Assembly: GCA_964023275.1 (NCBI GenBank)
Contig: OZ029915.1
Location: forward strand, 15,568,712-15,632,711
Reading direction: 5' to 3'
Source: Norana najaformis
Lineage: Eukaryota; Annelida; Clitellata; Crassiclitellata; Hormogastridae
Length of the DNA stretch: 64,000 nucleotides
Shown here: positions 11,161 to 22,022 of the stretch, one piece after another
Position numbering within the stretch: the first letter of the stretch is position 1
How the letters are laid out: every line of letters begins with the position of its first letter
Notes under the pieces: generated by a model
Seen by the model: only the letters and a program-made list of their open reading frames with translations
Told to the model about the DNA's origin: nothing
Databases searched by the model: none
Translations under genes and position numbers: made by a program

Positions 11161-12229
11161 ATACCTTTTAAAAGGGGGTGTTTTTTATTTGAACTCACCA
11201 TGTATTATGCTATACTAAAAGGGGTGGGGTTAGTGTTCCGGCTGTTAGCACGTTTGATTGACAGGGTGAGGATATGTAACTTACATTTCTGTGTGTGACT
11301 AACTGCTGCCTAGAGCTTCTGTACAGGCATAGAGGTGGAGCCTAGAGTAGGCTGCACTTCCTGATTGATTGGAGCAAGATGACTTCTTGAGTCTGGGAGG
11401 CTGTGTCTTTATGTTTGTTCATATTCTTTTGCATATATAATGAACAAATGTCTGATTAGTAAGCAGGCAGGCAGGCATATTCTTTATTATTCAATAGCTA
11501 ATTGCGCATCGGATACAAGTATTTAAAGAACACAAGAAAAACTTAATATGCATATAACATCTTAATAATAAAACATTTACGTGTTAAATTGTCAGCGGGA
11601 GGAATAATACGATCGTGGGTGTGGGGCCATAGGGAATAACTGAGGGTTTTAACTGGTGGGAGTAGCTGATGTAAGACATGGTTTGGATTGTTCAAGATTG
11701 CTTTAAAGAGACGAGCATTGGCTATGCCACAGAGTTCGTCGAATGTTGGGGAGTCCCCAGGAAAATAGTGGAGATGCACAAGTCTCCACATCAAAGCCTG
11801 GAGCCGAGCCTTAGCCTGTGCCCTCGCATAGCCCCACCACATGAGAGAGGCATACAGCATCCTGGCCAGTGTTGTGGCTCGGACAATGTCGTAGAGCCGA
11901 GGGCCATGTGCTACAAGAACTCGTATGGCATACAAAGATTGGCGTGCCTGACTATGAATCCGATCAATATGAGAATCAAAACTTAACATACTTGCTAGGG
12001 TAACACCCAATATTGTCATCTCTGGTACCCTGATTAAACCGGGAATCACATTAGGTAAAATTATTTGTTGATTTCTCATTCTTGGCTGGTGAAATATCAT
12101 TTCACATGTCTTTTGATGATTAAGTTTTAAGTTACACTTATCCGACCAAAGGGCAACATGGTCCAGTTCAGCCAGGATCATCAAGCTATTGCAGGATGGT
12201 CATCATCATCATCATCATCGTCCGTGGGC

Positions 12230-13870
12230 TCAGTGCCCGTTGGTGTCAATCGCATGTTTCACCATCCATCTCCACTTGTCTCTTTCCAGTGCCATTCTGC
12301 TCAGCTCGTGTGTGTCCACTTCGCACCAGTCTGTGATGTCATCTAGCCATTCCCTGCACGGTCTTCCTCTGATCCCTGTTCCGTCCATAATCCCGAAAAT
12401 GGCTTGCTTGATGAGTCTGTCATCTCCCATTCTGCATACATGTCCGAAGAAGTTCAGTTTTCTCTCCATTATCACCTGCTTGATGTTTCTTGTGTTTCCT
12501 ACTCTTTTTCGCACCTCTGTATTTGTTATCTTCTGCTCCCATCTGATGTGTAGTATTCTCCTGTAGCATCTCATCTCAAACGCTAGCAGCTTGCTTGTTT
12601 CATGTTTGCGTAGGGTCCATGTTTCACATGCGTACAGGAGTATGCTAAATATGCATGTTGATATAATGTCTGTTTTTGTTTTTATGCTGATTTCACGGCT
12701 TCTCCACAGGTTTCCGAAGGCTGCCATCACTCCAGCTGCCTTTGCTATTCTTCTTTCCACCTCCTTCCCGCAGTCGTTGTCCCAGGTCAGCAGGCTTCCC
12801 AGGTACATGAACTCCTCCACGTTCTCCAGACTCTCCTCGTTGACCTCAATTGACGTTGTGTTTGTTCTCTTCCCAAAGGTCATTGTTTTTGTTTTGCTGA
12901 TGTTAATTTTTAGGCCGACTGCCTCTCCTTCCTTGCATAGGGTGTCTATGTTCTTTTGTATGTTCTTGATGTCTTCTTCTATTAAGTCAATGTCGTCTGC
13001 GAATGCGAGGTTGCTGATCAGTGTTCCGTGTATGGAGACTCCGGTTTCTTTTTCTCTAATCTTTCGCATCATTCTTTCTATATAAGTAATGAATTCGGTC
13101 GGGGAGATGGGGTCTCCCTGTTTTGTGCCCACTGAGATTTGGAACCATTCGCCAATTTCCTTGCCTATTTTGACTGCTGACTTCGCCTCAGTGCATGAAC
13201 AGTTGAGCAGTTGGGTCAGTCTTCTTCCAATCCCGAAGGACTGGAGTGTGGCTTGCAATATGTCGTGCCTCACGGAATCAAATGCTTTTTGAAAGTCGAT
13301 AAAGCAGTTGTATATTAGTTTTCCCTTTCTTTTCGCTTTTTCGCCTATGAGTCTTAGTATTAGTATCTGTTGTGTTGTATTTCGGTCTCTTCTGAATCCC
13401 GCTTGTTCCTCCGCCAGATGTTCCTCCATCTGCGATTTCAGTCTCTCGAGTAGGATGGACATCAGTACTTTGCTCATGTGGTTCATAAGCGCTATTGTTC
13501 TGTAATTGCTGCAGTTGGTTAGGTCTCCTTTTTTGGGGATAGCCACTATGATTGACCTCGTCCATTCTTCTGGTATTTTTCCCTCTTTCCACGCTTGGTT
13601 GCATATGCTATGTATTTTTTCCGTTAGTATCTCTCCTCCTGCCTTTACTGTTTCACCGGTGATTCGGTCAGTTCCTGGCGCCTTGTTATTTTTTAATTTG
13701 TTTATGGCTCTTTCAACTTCTTCCAGAAGAATGTCTTCTTCTTCATCTTCTCTTGGTGGAGGTGTTATCTCTTCTAATTCTCTGATGGCGTCGCTGTTTT
13801 CCCCTGTTTTCTTGTATAATTCGCTGCAATATTCAGTCCATCGTTTTTTATTTCTTCTTTGTCTTGTAAT
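12230..13870 (-). pseudogene. RTE reverse transcriptase domain
   Basis: An open frame runs on the minus strand to 12230. It contains NKLKNNKAPGTDRITGE, SIIVAIPKKGDLTNCSNYRT, EEQAGFRRDRNTTQQI, CFIDFQKAFDSVRHDIL (motif A Asp), SVGTKQGDPISP (motif B), LAFADDIDLIEE (motif C) and LGSLLTW. The C-terminal end has YACETWTLRKHETSKLLAFE, KLNFFGHVCRM and RGRPCREWLDDI. All RT catalytic residues are present. The domain is separated from the endonuclease by a single-base deletion, so the copy is most likely dead. Its closest relative in the window is the fragment at 5369-5946. Confidence 0.85.
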
Positions 13871-15132
13871 ATGTTGCCGTGTTTGTCTGATATCGTTGCC
13901 TGTCTTGGTTTCCACGGTCTGCTTAATCTTTTTATGAGCTGGTAGGATTGTCGGCATCTGTTGTTTACCGCCGCATTTTCTATCGCCTCGTGTTGTTTCC
14001 TCAGCCATTCTTCCTTGTCCTTTCTTGCCGCTTTCTTGACTCTGTTGCATTGATGTCTGTATTCATTTGCTCTTTCGTTCGATTCCATTCGTCTCTGTTT
14101 CATCTCACATTTCTGCTTTGCCAGTTCCAGTGTTTGGTTTGAGATCCATGGTTTGTTTCGTCTCCGGACCATCGGTAGTGTGGCCTCCATTACTTGTTGT
14201 ATGGTTTCATTGAGTTGGGCGACTCTTTTGTTCAGGTCGCGTTCCTGCTCTTCTTCTGTTTGTGATTCCAATTTCATTTCTAGTTCTCTGCGGAATGCTT
14301 CCCGTTTCTCCTTGGTCTTTATGGCTTCCAGGTCTACTTCTAGCACGTGGTCTCGGTGACGATCCGTCCGTCTGAGCCTTGCGTTGAATTTTGCCATTAC
14401 CAGGCTGTGGTCTGATGAGACATCCGCTCCTTGGTAGGTTCGGCAGTTCCATATTGCGGATTTCCATCTTTGTTCTACCAGTATCATATCTATCATGTTT
14501 GTATGTTTTCTGTCAGAGGCTAACCATGTCCATTTTCTACAATCTTTTTGTTGAAACCTTGTGTTGCTGATGTATAGGTTGTGTTTTGTGGCGAATTCAA
14601 GGAACCTTTCTCCTCTTTGATTTCTGTCTCCGAGGCCGTGTTTTCCCATAGCCTTCTCCCAACCCCTGTTGTCTTTCCCCACCTTAGCGTTCCAATCGCC
14701 CATGATAATTTTTATGTCCTTCTTTGGTGTCATGTTCATTGTTTTTTCGAGATCTTCGTAGAAGCTGTCGATATCTTCCTCCGAGCTTTCGGCCGTGGGT
14801 GCATATATCTGGGTTACTGCGACATTCAGCGGTGCTCCTCTGAACCTAGCTGTTATGATCCTTGCATTCACTGGGTTGTATCCTAGCAATGCCTCTCTGG
14901 CTCTTTTGCTCAGCAGAAAGCCCACTCCCTTGTGATGCTTTTTCTCCTCTCCCGACCATATAATTTCCCCTCCGTTCATTTCGCCCTTTCCTGTCCATCT
15001 CATCTCCGCCATACCCAGAATGTCACAGTTGTATGGTTCGATTTCTTTCCGTAGTAGTTCGAGTGTTCCGGTGCTGTGGAGCGTCTGTACATTCCATGTG
15101 CCGATTTTCAGGGTTGTCTTGGCAACTCCTAT
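13855..15132 (-). pseudogene. RTE apurinic-like endonuclease domain
   Basis: This is the APE-type endonuclease that nicks target DNA to prime reverse transcription. Motifs on the minus strand in order: KIGTWNVQTL (metal-binding Asn), MAEMRWTGKG (catalytic Glu), TQIYAPT, MGDWNAKVG (Asp/Asn pair), MIDMILVEQRWK, and VSSDHSLVMAKF (SDH near the end of the fold). A Lys/Glu/Arg-rich linker then leads toward the RT. The first internal Met gives 412 residues from 15012, but the domain starts upstream of it without an ATG. The frame leaves the true reading at the A run near 13845 and stops at 13774. Confidence 0.82.
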
Positions 15133-15839
15133 CAGGATGGTATAAGAAGATAACTGTCATCAGCGTATTTGATTAACCTATTGTTGGGTGCTAAAGGCTT
15201 AAACTTGGATATTGCAACTAGGAAGTTCACATGTCCCAAACCTGAACCCTGAACAATACTGGAGTTTATGCCAACTAAGGTAGAGACAGTGTCATTGAAC
15301 TTGGTACAATGTTGTCAGTTGGTTAGGAGGGAAATTACCCAATTATAAATGTAATCAGGAATAGCAAGATCAGCAAGTTTGTCAGTGAGATAGGCATGTC
15401 TTATTGTATCAAAGGCCTGTGAGAAGTCAAGGGATATGAGATGAACAGATTGTTAAGAAGCGAGCAGGTCAGACAGATGGTGAGTAATAGAAATAAGAGC
15501 TGCAGACGTAGAACCAGTAGGTCGGAATGCATACTGGTCAACGAAATCATGATTAAGAGAATGTTGAATAAGAATAGAATAGAAGAATCTTTGAACAAAA
15601 TGTTTTCACAGTAATCGAGAGAGAATTGATGCTATAGGTATTGAGCAGAAATCGTTACATGAGGTAGGGTTCGGAACTTTGGGAACAGAGGTATGCATAT
15701 AGAGTTTAATGTATATACAGTTGAACAGTTACTGTATATGAGAGATGTGTACATTGAGATTTGAAATTTGAAAATGCTGACATTGCTGAGAGATATTGTA
15801 ATGTTCGTTTTAACTCCATTTTATTGATATTATATAATG

Positions 15840-17258
15840 TATTGTTACATGAATAACATCACCCCAAGTCCCATGAAAACCACAATGTCCTCCCGATGTC
15901 AGATGCCCCCATACAACGAATGTCGGGAGTCCACATCTATTACAGATGTTGAACTGTGACTTTAATGTAGTTGAGAAGTCTGAAGTTGTTTTTGTTTTTG
16001 AGAACTGGTTGTCGTACCAAGGTTTAACACTTTATACAGCTAAGAAGTTGAAGTCACAAGTTATTATAGGCAACTATTGATTAGGTTTAATGGTACAAAT
16101 CACAGTATAGGGAAACAGTGCTGAGACTAGCAACTGGTGCTGTAGCTTGGTTTCTGATATTAGTCAGCGAAAGAACTATATACAATAAGTCGCCTGACTT
16201 TTGGCTATGACTACAAGATTTGAAAGTATATTACATGTTCTTAGGTTTGTGGTTTGATTACTGATGATGACAAGGATTTTGGAGAAATATATAAATTACT
16301 GATTGAGTCTGAAACAGAATACACACTTGTGGAGTTAGATTATGAACAGATAAATCATTTGGTATTGAATCAGCAGAAATAATTGGTGGATTTGTTAACA
16401 AAGCATGGAGGTCATTTTTCTTCTGAAAAAACCTGCTTTTGTACTGCTGTTGAATATGAAATTCTGTTACCACCTGATTTTAAAGAGAAAGAGTTTACTA
16501 CCTACAAAGTACCTCTGATTTATTGACCTGAGGTAGAGCGTCAGATAGACGAACTTGTACCAGAGGGGAATATCAAACCATCAACCAGTCGCATGGCTAG
16601 CCTGTTGGTTATTGTCATAAAGAAAGATTGTAGCTTGTCACTTGCTTATGATTATTGTTACATTAACAGTTTGACCTTTGAGTGTCAGTATTCCTATCTG
16701 TGTGGTTTCAGAAAGTTTTAAACAAGGCTGGAAAGTCAAATTTATATCTGTATTTGACTGTAGAAGTGTATACTGGACATGTACTGTTAAAGAGTCAGAC
16801 CAGTAAAAAATGGCATTTGTTACACTTATGGTTTATTTGAGTGGACATCTGTACCATTTGGCATGATTACCTCAGTGTATGGTGGAAATGGAGAGATCAA
16901 AGCCAAGAAACAAGTCGAGCAGATTTTTGGGACTGTTTGATTAGTACCAAAATTTCATTTCTGATTTTGTACAGATTGCAAAACCGTTGTCAGGTTTAAC
17001 TTGTATGAAAGTACCATAGAATTGTGTTGGTTAGATGTAAATCAGAATGCTTTTGAAATGCTAAGGCGTTGTTTGTGTTCAAATTCTGTTTTGGCTATAA
17101 TTCGTGTTGGTGGTGATGTAAATTTGTGCTGTGACAGCAGTGATGTTCCAGTAGGCGCTGTGTTGACATAATTTGAGGGTGAAGGTAAACTGAATAACTT
17201 TATTTTAGGTTCACATACTGTTGTATAAACTGATCATGATCTGTTGACATATTTGATT
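15840..17258 (+). mobile_element. Ty3/gypsy pol fragment (RT and RNase H start)
   Basis: In broken plus-strand frames: PEVERQIDELVPEGNIKPSTSR (about 16530-16600) and VIVIKKDCSLSLAYDYCYIN match the start of gypsy RT. YGLFEWTSVPFGMI (about 16827-16870) matches the RT core just after the catalytic region. CCDSSDVPVGAVLT (about 17130-17165) is the RNase H D-S-D-GAVL block, followed by GSHTVV and TDHDLLTYLI. Many stops and shifts make this an old relic. The RNase H continues at 21540-21600, across a CR1 insertion. Upstream 15840-16300 is probably the protease region, but no D-T/S-G is clear. Confidence 0.65.
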
Positions 17259-17289
17259 ATTTCTGTGTCTAAATTTATGAAATCTATGA

Positions 17290-17900
17290 AACTTGGAAAG
17301 ATGTTGCTACTCGTTTATTTGAAAGTCAGAATGAGGAAATTCAGACACTTAAGGAGGAAAACAAGGTACTGAAACGTCGCATTGAAAAACACTGAGAATT
17401 ATTCGAGATTAGATATTCTCATCATTCATGGAATCCCTGAGGCGAGAAATGCTCAAGTGAGATCTGAGTCATGTGCTACTCTTCAGTCTTCTTCTCAGTT
17501 GAATCCTACAACAGAAGAAAGTGTTCAGATTCTTTGTTGTGATCGTTTAGGCCTGGATATCAGTGAACAGGACATTTCCATTGCACACCAAATTCCGCAA
17601 GGGAAAAAAGACAAGCATCATCTGATTGTGGTCCGGTTCACATCTCAACGTGTGCGTAATAGTGTTCTGTTGGCTAGAAGGTCCTTATGCAGTTCTTCCT
17701 CAAAGTCAGATAGTGAAACGATCTACATCAACGAACATCTCTCAAAGCAAAATGCCCAAATTTATGCCTGCACCAGGAATATGATGAAAGAAAAGAAGTT
17801 CATGGCAACCTGGACAATGGGAGGATCCATCTACATTTGGACTTCCGAGTCTGTCATCGAGAAGCCAAAGAAAGTTGCTTTCACTCACGGACCTGGACAG
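17290..17900 (+). pseudogene. LINE ORF1 protein, nucleic-acid chaperone type
   Basis: The region begins with a heptad-like stretch (SQNEEIQTLKEENKVLKRRI, about 17321-17380) that would form a coiled coil. After one frameshift comes the body from 17382: LDILIIHGIPEAR, LDISEQDISIAHQIPQGK, HLIVVRFTSQRVRNSVLLAR, IYINEHLSKQNAQIYACTRN and KKFMATWTMGGSIYIW. This order is the usual ORF1 of CR1/L2-type LINEs, thought to bind element RNA and form trimers. It is open for 160 residues after the shift. No zinc knuckle is seen. Confidence 0.65.
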
Positions 17901-18463
17901 ATTCTGAGCCATGATCACTGTCATTGGTTTCTGTTTGAAATGGTCGCTTTGTTCTTAAACTGTCTTATTCGATGTGGCCAGTTTTACTCTGTTACATTTA
18001 TTCTTTGATATTGTTATTGATATTGTTGTTTGTCCTAACAATATTCTTCCACTGATGTCTCAAAGCATTTGCCTCCATTCTGTTCATAGTGATGGCTTTG
18101 GGTCAGTCACCATATGATATCAGACCTGATGTTTGTTCATTATGTATGCGCCAAATAAATAATCGGCGGAAATTAATAATCTGCGTTTTATGTGGGCATT
18201 TGTCATTTCAGTTGTAGTTCATATGGGTCATCTATTTATACTTTGATTGACTCTTGGTATTGTACTAATTGTATTGCTAATATGTTTCCTTTTAACCATA
18301 TTATTGATGACAGTGATTTTATCCTTGCTGTCTCTGCACTACCTGATAATATTTCACTCTTGTACACTTAATGGGATTGAATTGAAGTTCGATCCTTTTG
18401 CTGAGGAAGAGATGAACCGACCTGTGTTGAATAACGAGGACCTAGATCCTGATAATAATTACT

Positions 18464-19400
18464 ATGCAAATAATTTGTGTTCTAGCTTGTACTCTGTCAC
18501 TAAGTGCAAAGTTTAACTCCTCGAATTGTGAGTTTAATATTATGCATCTTAATTGCAGGAGCATCATTCCTAAAATACCTGAAATACTCCTTTCACAGTT
18601 GCCTGTTACGATACTTGCATTGACTGAAAGATGGCTGGACTCTGTTAATGCTGATACATCTGTCCCTGGGTATCAATTTGTGTCAAAGTGTAGAACAACT
18701 GGGAGGGGTGGTAGTGTTGCATTTCTCATCACAAATGTAATTAACTTTCATGTTTTAAACTTGAATCAGGCAACATCAGGGCATGTTACATATGAAAGTT
18801 TATTTGTAAGTATTCCACAAAAAAGGGAAGTTGATTGTATTTTAGGAGTTGTCTATCAGCCACTGGGACAAACCCTTGAAACTTTTAATGGGGAATTTGA
18901 TCAGTTACTGTCTTACCTTTTGAAAACTGATAAAAAATCTTTTTGCTTGGGGATTATCATATTGATTTACTGAAATCCCAGGATCATATTTTAACTCATA
19001 ATTTCTTCAGCTGATACCAGTGCAACTCTAATTGATAACATCTTCACTAATGCATGGTCAAAACTTGTCGACTCTTCAATTATTATCAGTGATATACCTG
19101 ATCATCTTCCAATCCTGGCCTGGGTTGACTTTGCTCCTACTTTATCTAATGACAGAAATTTCAGTACCACTCGATTAATAAATGATGAATCGAAGGAACA
19201 TTTTGAGAAGTTGCTTATTCAATCAGATTGGACTCCAATATCTGATGCATGTGCCAACAATGACCCTTCTCTTGCATGTGCACTATTTATTGATCGATAC
19301 AAAGTTGCTTATGATCTTGCATTCCCATTGATCCATTATAAAAAAGGGGCGTAACAAACCTAAACAGCCATGGATGACCCCGGCCTTGTTCAAATCATGT
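18464..19400 (+). pseudogene. CR1-type endonuclease domain
   Basis: An open frame at 18464-18973 carries FNIMHLNCRSIIPKI (metal-binding Asn), LALTERWLDS (the Glu block), PGYQFVSKCRTTGRGGSVAF and LGVVYQPLG. The later blocks appear in other frames: NLIDNIFTN-like sequence at about 19030 (ATLIDNIFTNAWS) and ISDIPDHLPI at about 19085. The gap corresponds to a shift close to 18960. The enzyme would nick target DNA, but this copy is inactive. Confidence 0.65.
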
Positions 19401-21240
19401 AAAAAGAAATCTAAATTATATTTAAAATACTTAAAAAAACCTCGCAGGTGAAAAAGACTAGATTTACTGTATATCGAAATAAATTTAAGCAATTAAGGAT
19501 TAAAGCTGAACAAAACTATTATGCTGCTGAATTTTCTAAACATAAACACAATTTAAGAATTCATGGTGCATCATCAGATCGTTAGTAAAATCAGGAAATA
19601 TAGGTTCTAACATTGATCGTGTTAATATTAATGGGAGTGTGGTTAGCAATCCGGGATTAATGGCTAACAAATTTAACAAATTTTTTACTAGCATTGGTCA
19701 GTCATTAGCAGCTTGCATTCCTCCTAGTGAAACTACTTTTGAAAAATTTCTTAGGCCATCACCCCCAAACTCTTTTGTAATCTGTCCGATATTCCCTGAA
19801 GAAATTATGCATTTGGGTCCTTTATTCCTTATCATGCATAGTGCAGGTCCTGACGATATTGACCCTTGTATAGCAAGTCCAAATTTGCGTGCTGTAGCGG
19901 CTCCTTTATCTCGAATTGTTCGTTCTCTACTGGAATTGTCCAGTTAAGTCTAAAAGTTGCAAAAGTGGTTCCTGTATTTAAAAATGGAAAAAAAGAAGAC
20001 ATTACAAATTATCGACCAATTTCTATTTACCATTCTTCTCCAAAATCTTTGAAAAACTAATGTATGCTAGACTATATAGTTATATAAAAAAATGAATATT
20101 TTATACCACCAAGAAGATGGATTTCAGACGGGCCACTCCATGCCTATGTCATTGTTAAATATGCAGGATAAAATATCTCAAGCTATTGATAATAATGAAT
20201 TCTTAATAGGATTTTTTTTCGATCTTGCAAAGGCCTTTGATACTAGTGTCCTGTTGAAAAAGGTTGAAAACTATGGTGTTCGTGACACTCCACTTGTTGG
20301 TTTAAAAGTAATCTTGATCATAGACAGCAACAAGTTATTTGCAATGGTGTTTTATCACATATAAAACCTATAAGATGTGGGGTTCCACGAGGATCTAAAT
20401 TGGGCTCGTTGTTGTTTCTACTTCATTCTTCTTGTTTACTACATTTAATTCTTTTTGCGGACGATACTAATGTTTTTATTGCATAAATCCTTAAACACAT
20501 TGTTAGAGCTTATTAATTTAGAACTTGTATCTGTAGCTAACTGGTTCAAGGCTAATCGTTGATCGTTGAACTTATCTAAAACTTGCTACATTTTGTTTAG
20601 TTCCCACAGAAAGCCACTCCCACATCAAAGTATGTCTGTTTCCATTGACAGTATACCTATCTCTCAAACTAAGTCATCTAAGTTTCTTGGTGTTTATCTT
20701 GATGAGCATTTAACTTGGAATGAACACATAAAGCACATATCAACTAAAATTGCTAAAAACGTTGGAGTACTGTCACGTATTAGTCATGTCCTACCTCCAT
20801 ACTTACGAATTTATATTATTCACTTATTTATCCCTATTTATCTTACTGTAATGTTGCATGGGCATCTAATTATCCATCCCGGCTAAAAAGATTTGTTCTG
20901 CTTCTAAAATGAGTTGTCTGCATAATCTTAGGAAGATCTCCTTATTCTTCTTCGGAAAAAATTTTCATGAATATTTTTAAGCTTGATCAGATAAACAAAT
21001 TACAGATTGGTGAATTTATGTATAGGTTCGCACATAACTTACTTCCTTCTTCCTTCTCTGGTTATTTTTCATCCAACTTTGAGTACCACACTTATAATAC
21101 CAGATCAAAGGATAATTATCATAGAAGTTATGCCGTACAAACACTCGTCTATTTTCTATTAAATGTGCTGGTCCTTCTTTATGGAACAATCTATCTCATG
21201 GCATTCGTATTCTGCCCAATATAAAATTATTTAAACATTA
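19400..21240 (+). pseudogene. CR1-type reverse transcriptase, broken
   Basis: Pieces in several frames: VVPVFKNGKKEDITNYRPIS (about 19960-20010), EDGFQTGHSMPMSL (about 20112), FFFDLAKAFDTSV (motif A, about 20212-20250), RCGVPRGSKLG (about 20376), LFADDTNVFIA (motif C, about 20450-20485), FLGVYLDEHLTWNEHI (about 20680) and the C-terminal FMYRFAHNLLPSSFSGYF (about 21016). The order is canonical for jockey-superfamily RT. At least six frame interruptions are needed. Confidence 0.7.
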
Positions 21241-21389
21241 TATACGTGCAAATTTGAATGAACTCAGTAAGTGAATTCATGTGAATTACTTCATTCTGTT
21301 AGTTAAGTTTTTTTGGTTCTTGTTACAAAGGTTCTGTTTGCTCAAGTCCAGTTGGACTATAGGCCTGTGAAATTGATTATTTGTCATTT

Positions 21390-21720
21390 CAAATAGCATT
21401 CCATGTGACATAGGCATCCCTAATAAGCAGAACATGGTTCTTTCTGGGACTGCCTGTTGTATCCCACATGAATTTTTTAAAATGTAATATGTTATATGCT
21501 GTTGTCTTTTTGTGGAGAAATAAAAACGAAATCAATGAATGGTGTTTGGAGTGACAAGTCTTTGATCTTGAAGTGAGATATTGTAAGGGTATATTGAATG
21601 TGGTGGCAGATTGCCTCAGGCTTGTAATTGTTTGCTTCATAGTTAAGGTTGTTTTGTGTTTGAACATTATTTTCTTTGTTCTGCTGTGGATTGTGTAACT
21701 TTGCATTATGTTCCTTTTAA
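21390..21720 (+). mobile_element. gypsy RNase H continuation
   Basis: At about 21558-21620 the plus strand reads QVFDLEVRYCKGILNVVADC, the classical end of gypsy RNase H before the integrase linker. It continues the relic at 15.8-17.26 kb, from which it is separated by the CR1 at 17260-21370. I did not recognise an integrase downstream. Confidence 0.6.
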
Positions 21721-22020
21721 AAATCGTCTGAGATTGATTTGTAAACTTCAGAAAAGTATGAAGGTTATGTGAACATAATATTTTGCTGCTTAGTCAGCAA
21801 GTTTTAAGCGCATGTTTGCATAAGAAATTGTCATGAGGCATTGGGATATTGATTTGTTTTTGCGCACACTGAGAACATGCTTTTAGCTGCCACACATCAG
21901 ATGCGTGATATGGGTGGTGTGATTGGCTGGCAGATCCCTGCAGGCATTTTAACTGACATCAGCAGTATTTATTACTGACAAGTATTTTATCAGGTGGCGC
22001 TTGCATGGTTGTGTTGTGAT
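21721..22020. other. no recognisable feature
   Basis: Probably further decayed gypsy sequence by position, but no motif is visible in any frame. Confidence 0.3.
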
Positions 22021-22022
22021 GA

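Larger units (their letters stand above)
12201..15132 (-). mobile_element. RTE-type LINE, minus strand, 2.9 kb
   Basis: A nearly complete element is flanked by CAGGATGGT at 12192-12200 and 15133-15141 (9-bp target-site duplication). Its 3' end carries the RTE-typical short tandem tail, (GATGAT)n on the minus strand, at 12201-12221. The 5' end at 15132 enters the endonuclease frame almost at once (LKIGTWNVQTLHSTGTLEL), with no initiator in frame, so the copy may be slightly 5'-truncated. EN and RT lie in different frames because of one missing base in an A run near 13845. Otherwise both domains are open. Confidence 0.88.
11470..15760 (-). mobile_element. jockey/CR1-like LINE split by an RTE
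   Basis: The minus strand from about 15700 to 15142 encodes RT blocks with stops: HDFVDQYAFRPTGSTSAALI, VHLISLDFSQAFDTIRHAYL and LIKYADDSYLLI. The frame resumes at 12184 and runs to 11543 as one 213-aa open frame with ELDHVALWSDKCNLKLNHQK, ILGVTLASMLSFDSHIDRI and LARMLYASLMWWGYARAQ. The 3' end is near 11470. The split is a clean insertion of an RTE with 9-bp target-site duplications. The same family reappears on the plus strand at the right end of the window (about 63810-64000). Confidence 0.8.
17260..21370 (+). mobile_element. CR1/L2-group LINE with ORF1, degenerate
   Basis: A long LINE in the plus direction with three parts: an ORF1 (about 17290-17900) starting with a coiled-coil stretch, an endonuclease (about 18500-19330) and an RT (about 19330-21230). 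It sits inside a gypsy relic, which resumes beyond its 3' end. Length of about 4.1 kb and presence of ORF1 indicate a near full-length insertion. Frames are broken by many small indels and stops. Confidence 0.75.

Noticed and set aside
13830-13870. Programmed frameshift between EN and RT in the minus-strand RTE
   Set aside because: The A run makes slippage thinkable, but only one copy is seen and a single-base deletion is the simpler explanation.
12591-13937. Several plus-strand frames of 65-164 aa rich in Phe/Ser/Leu
   Set aside because: Antisense to the minus-strand RTE RT and EN.
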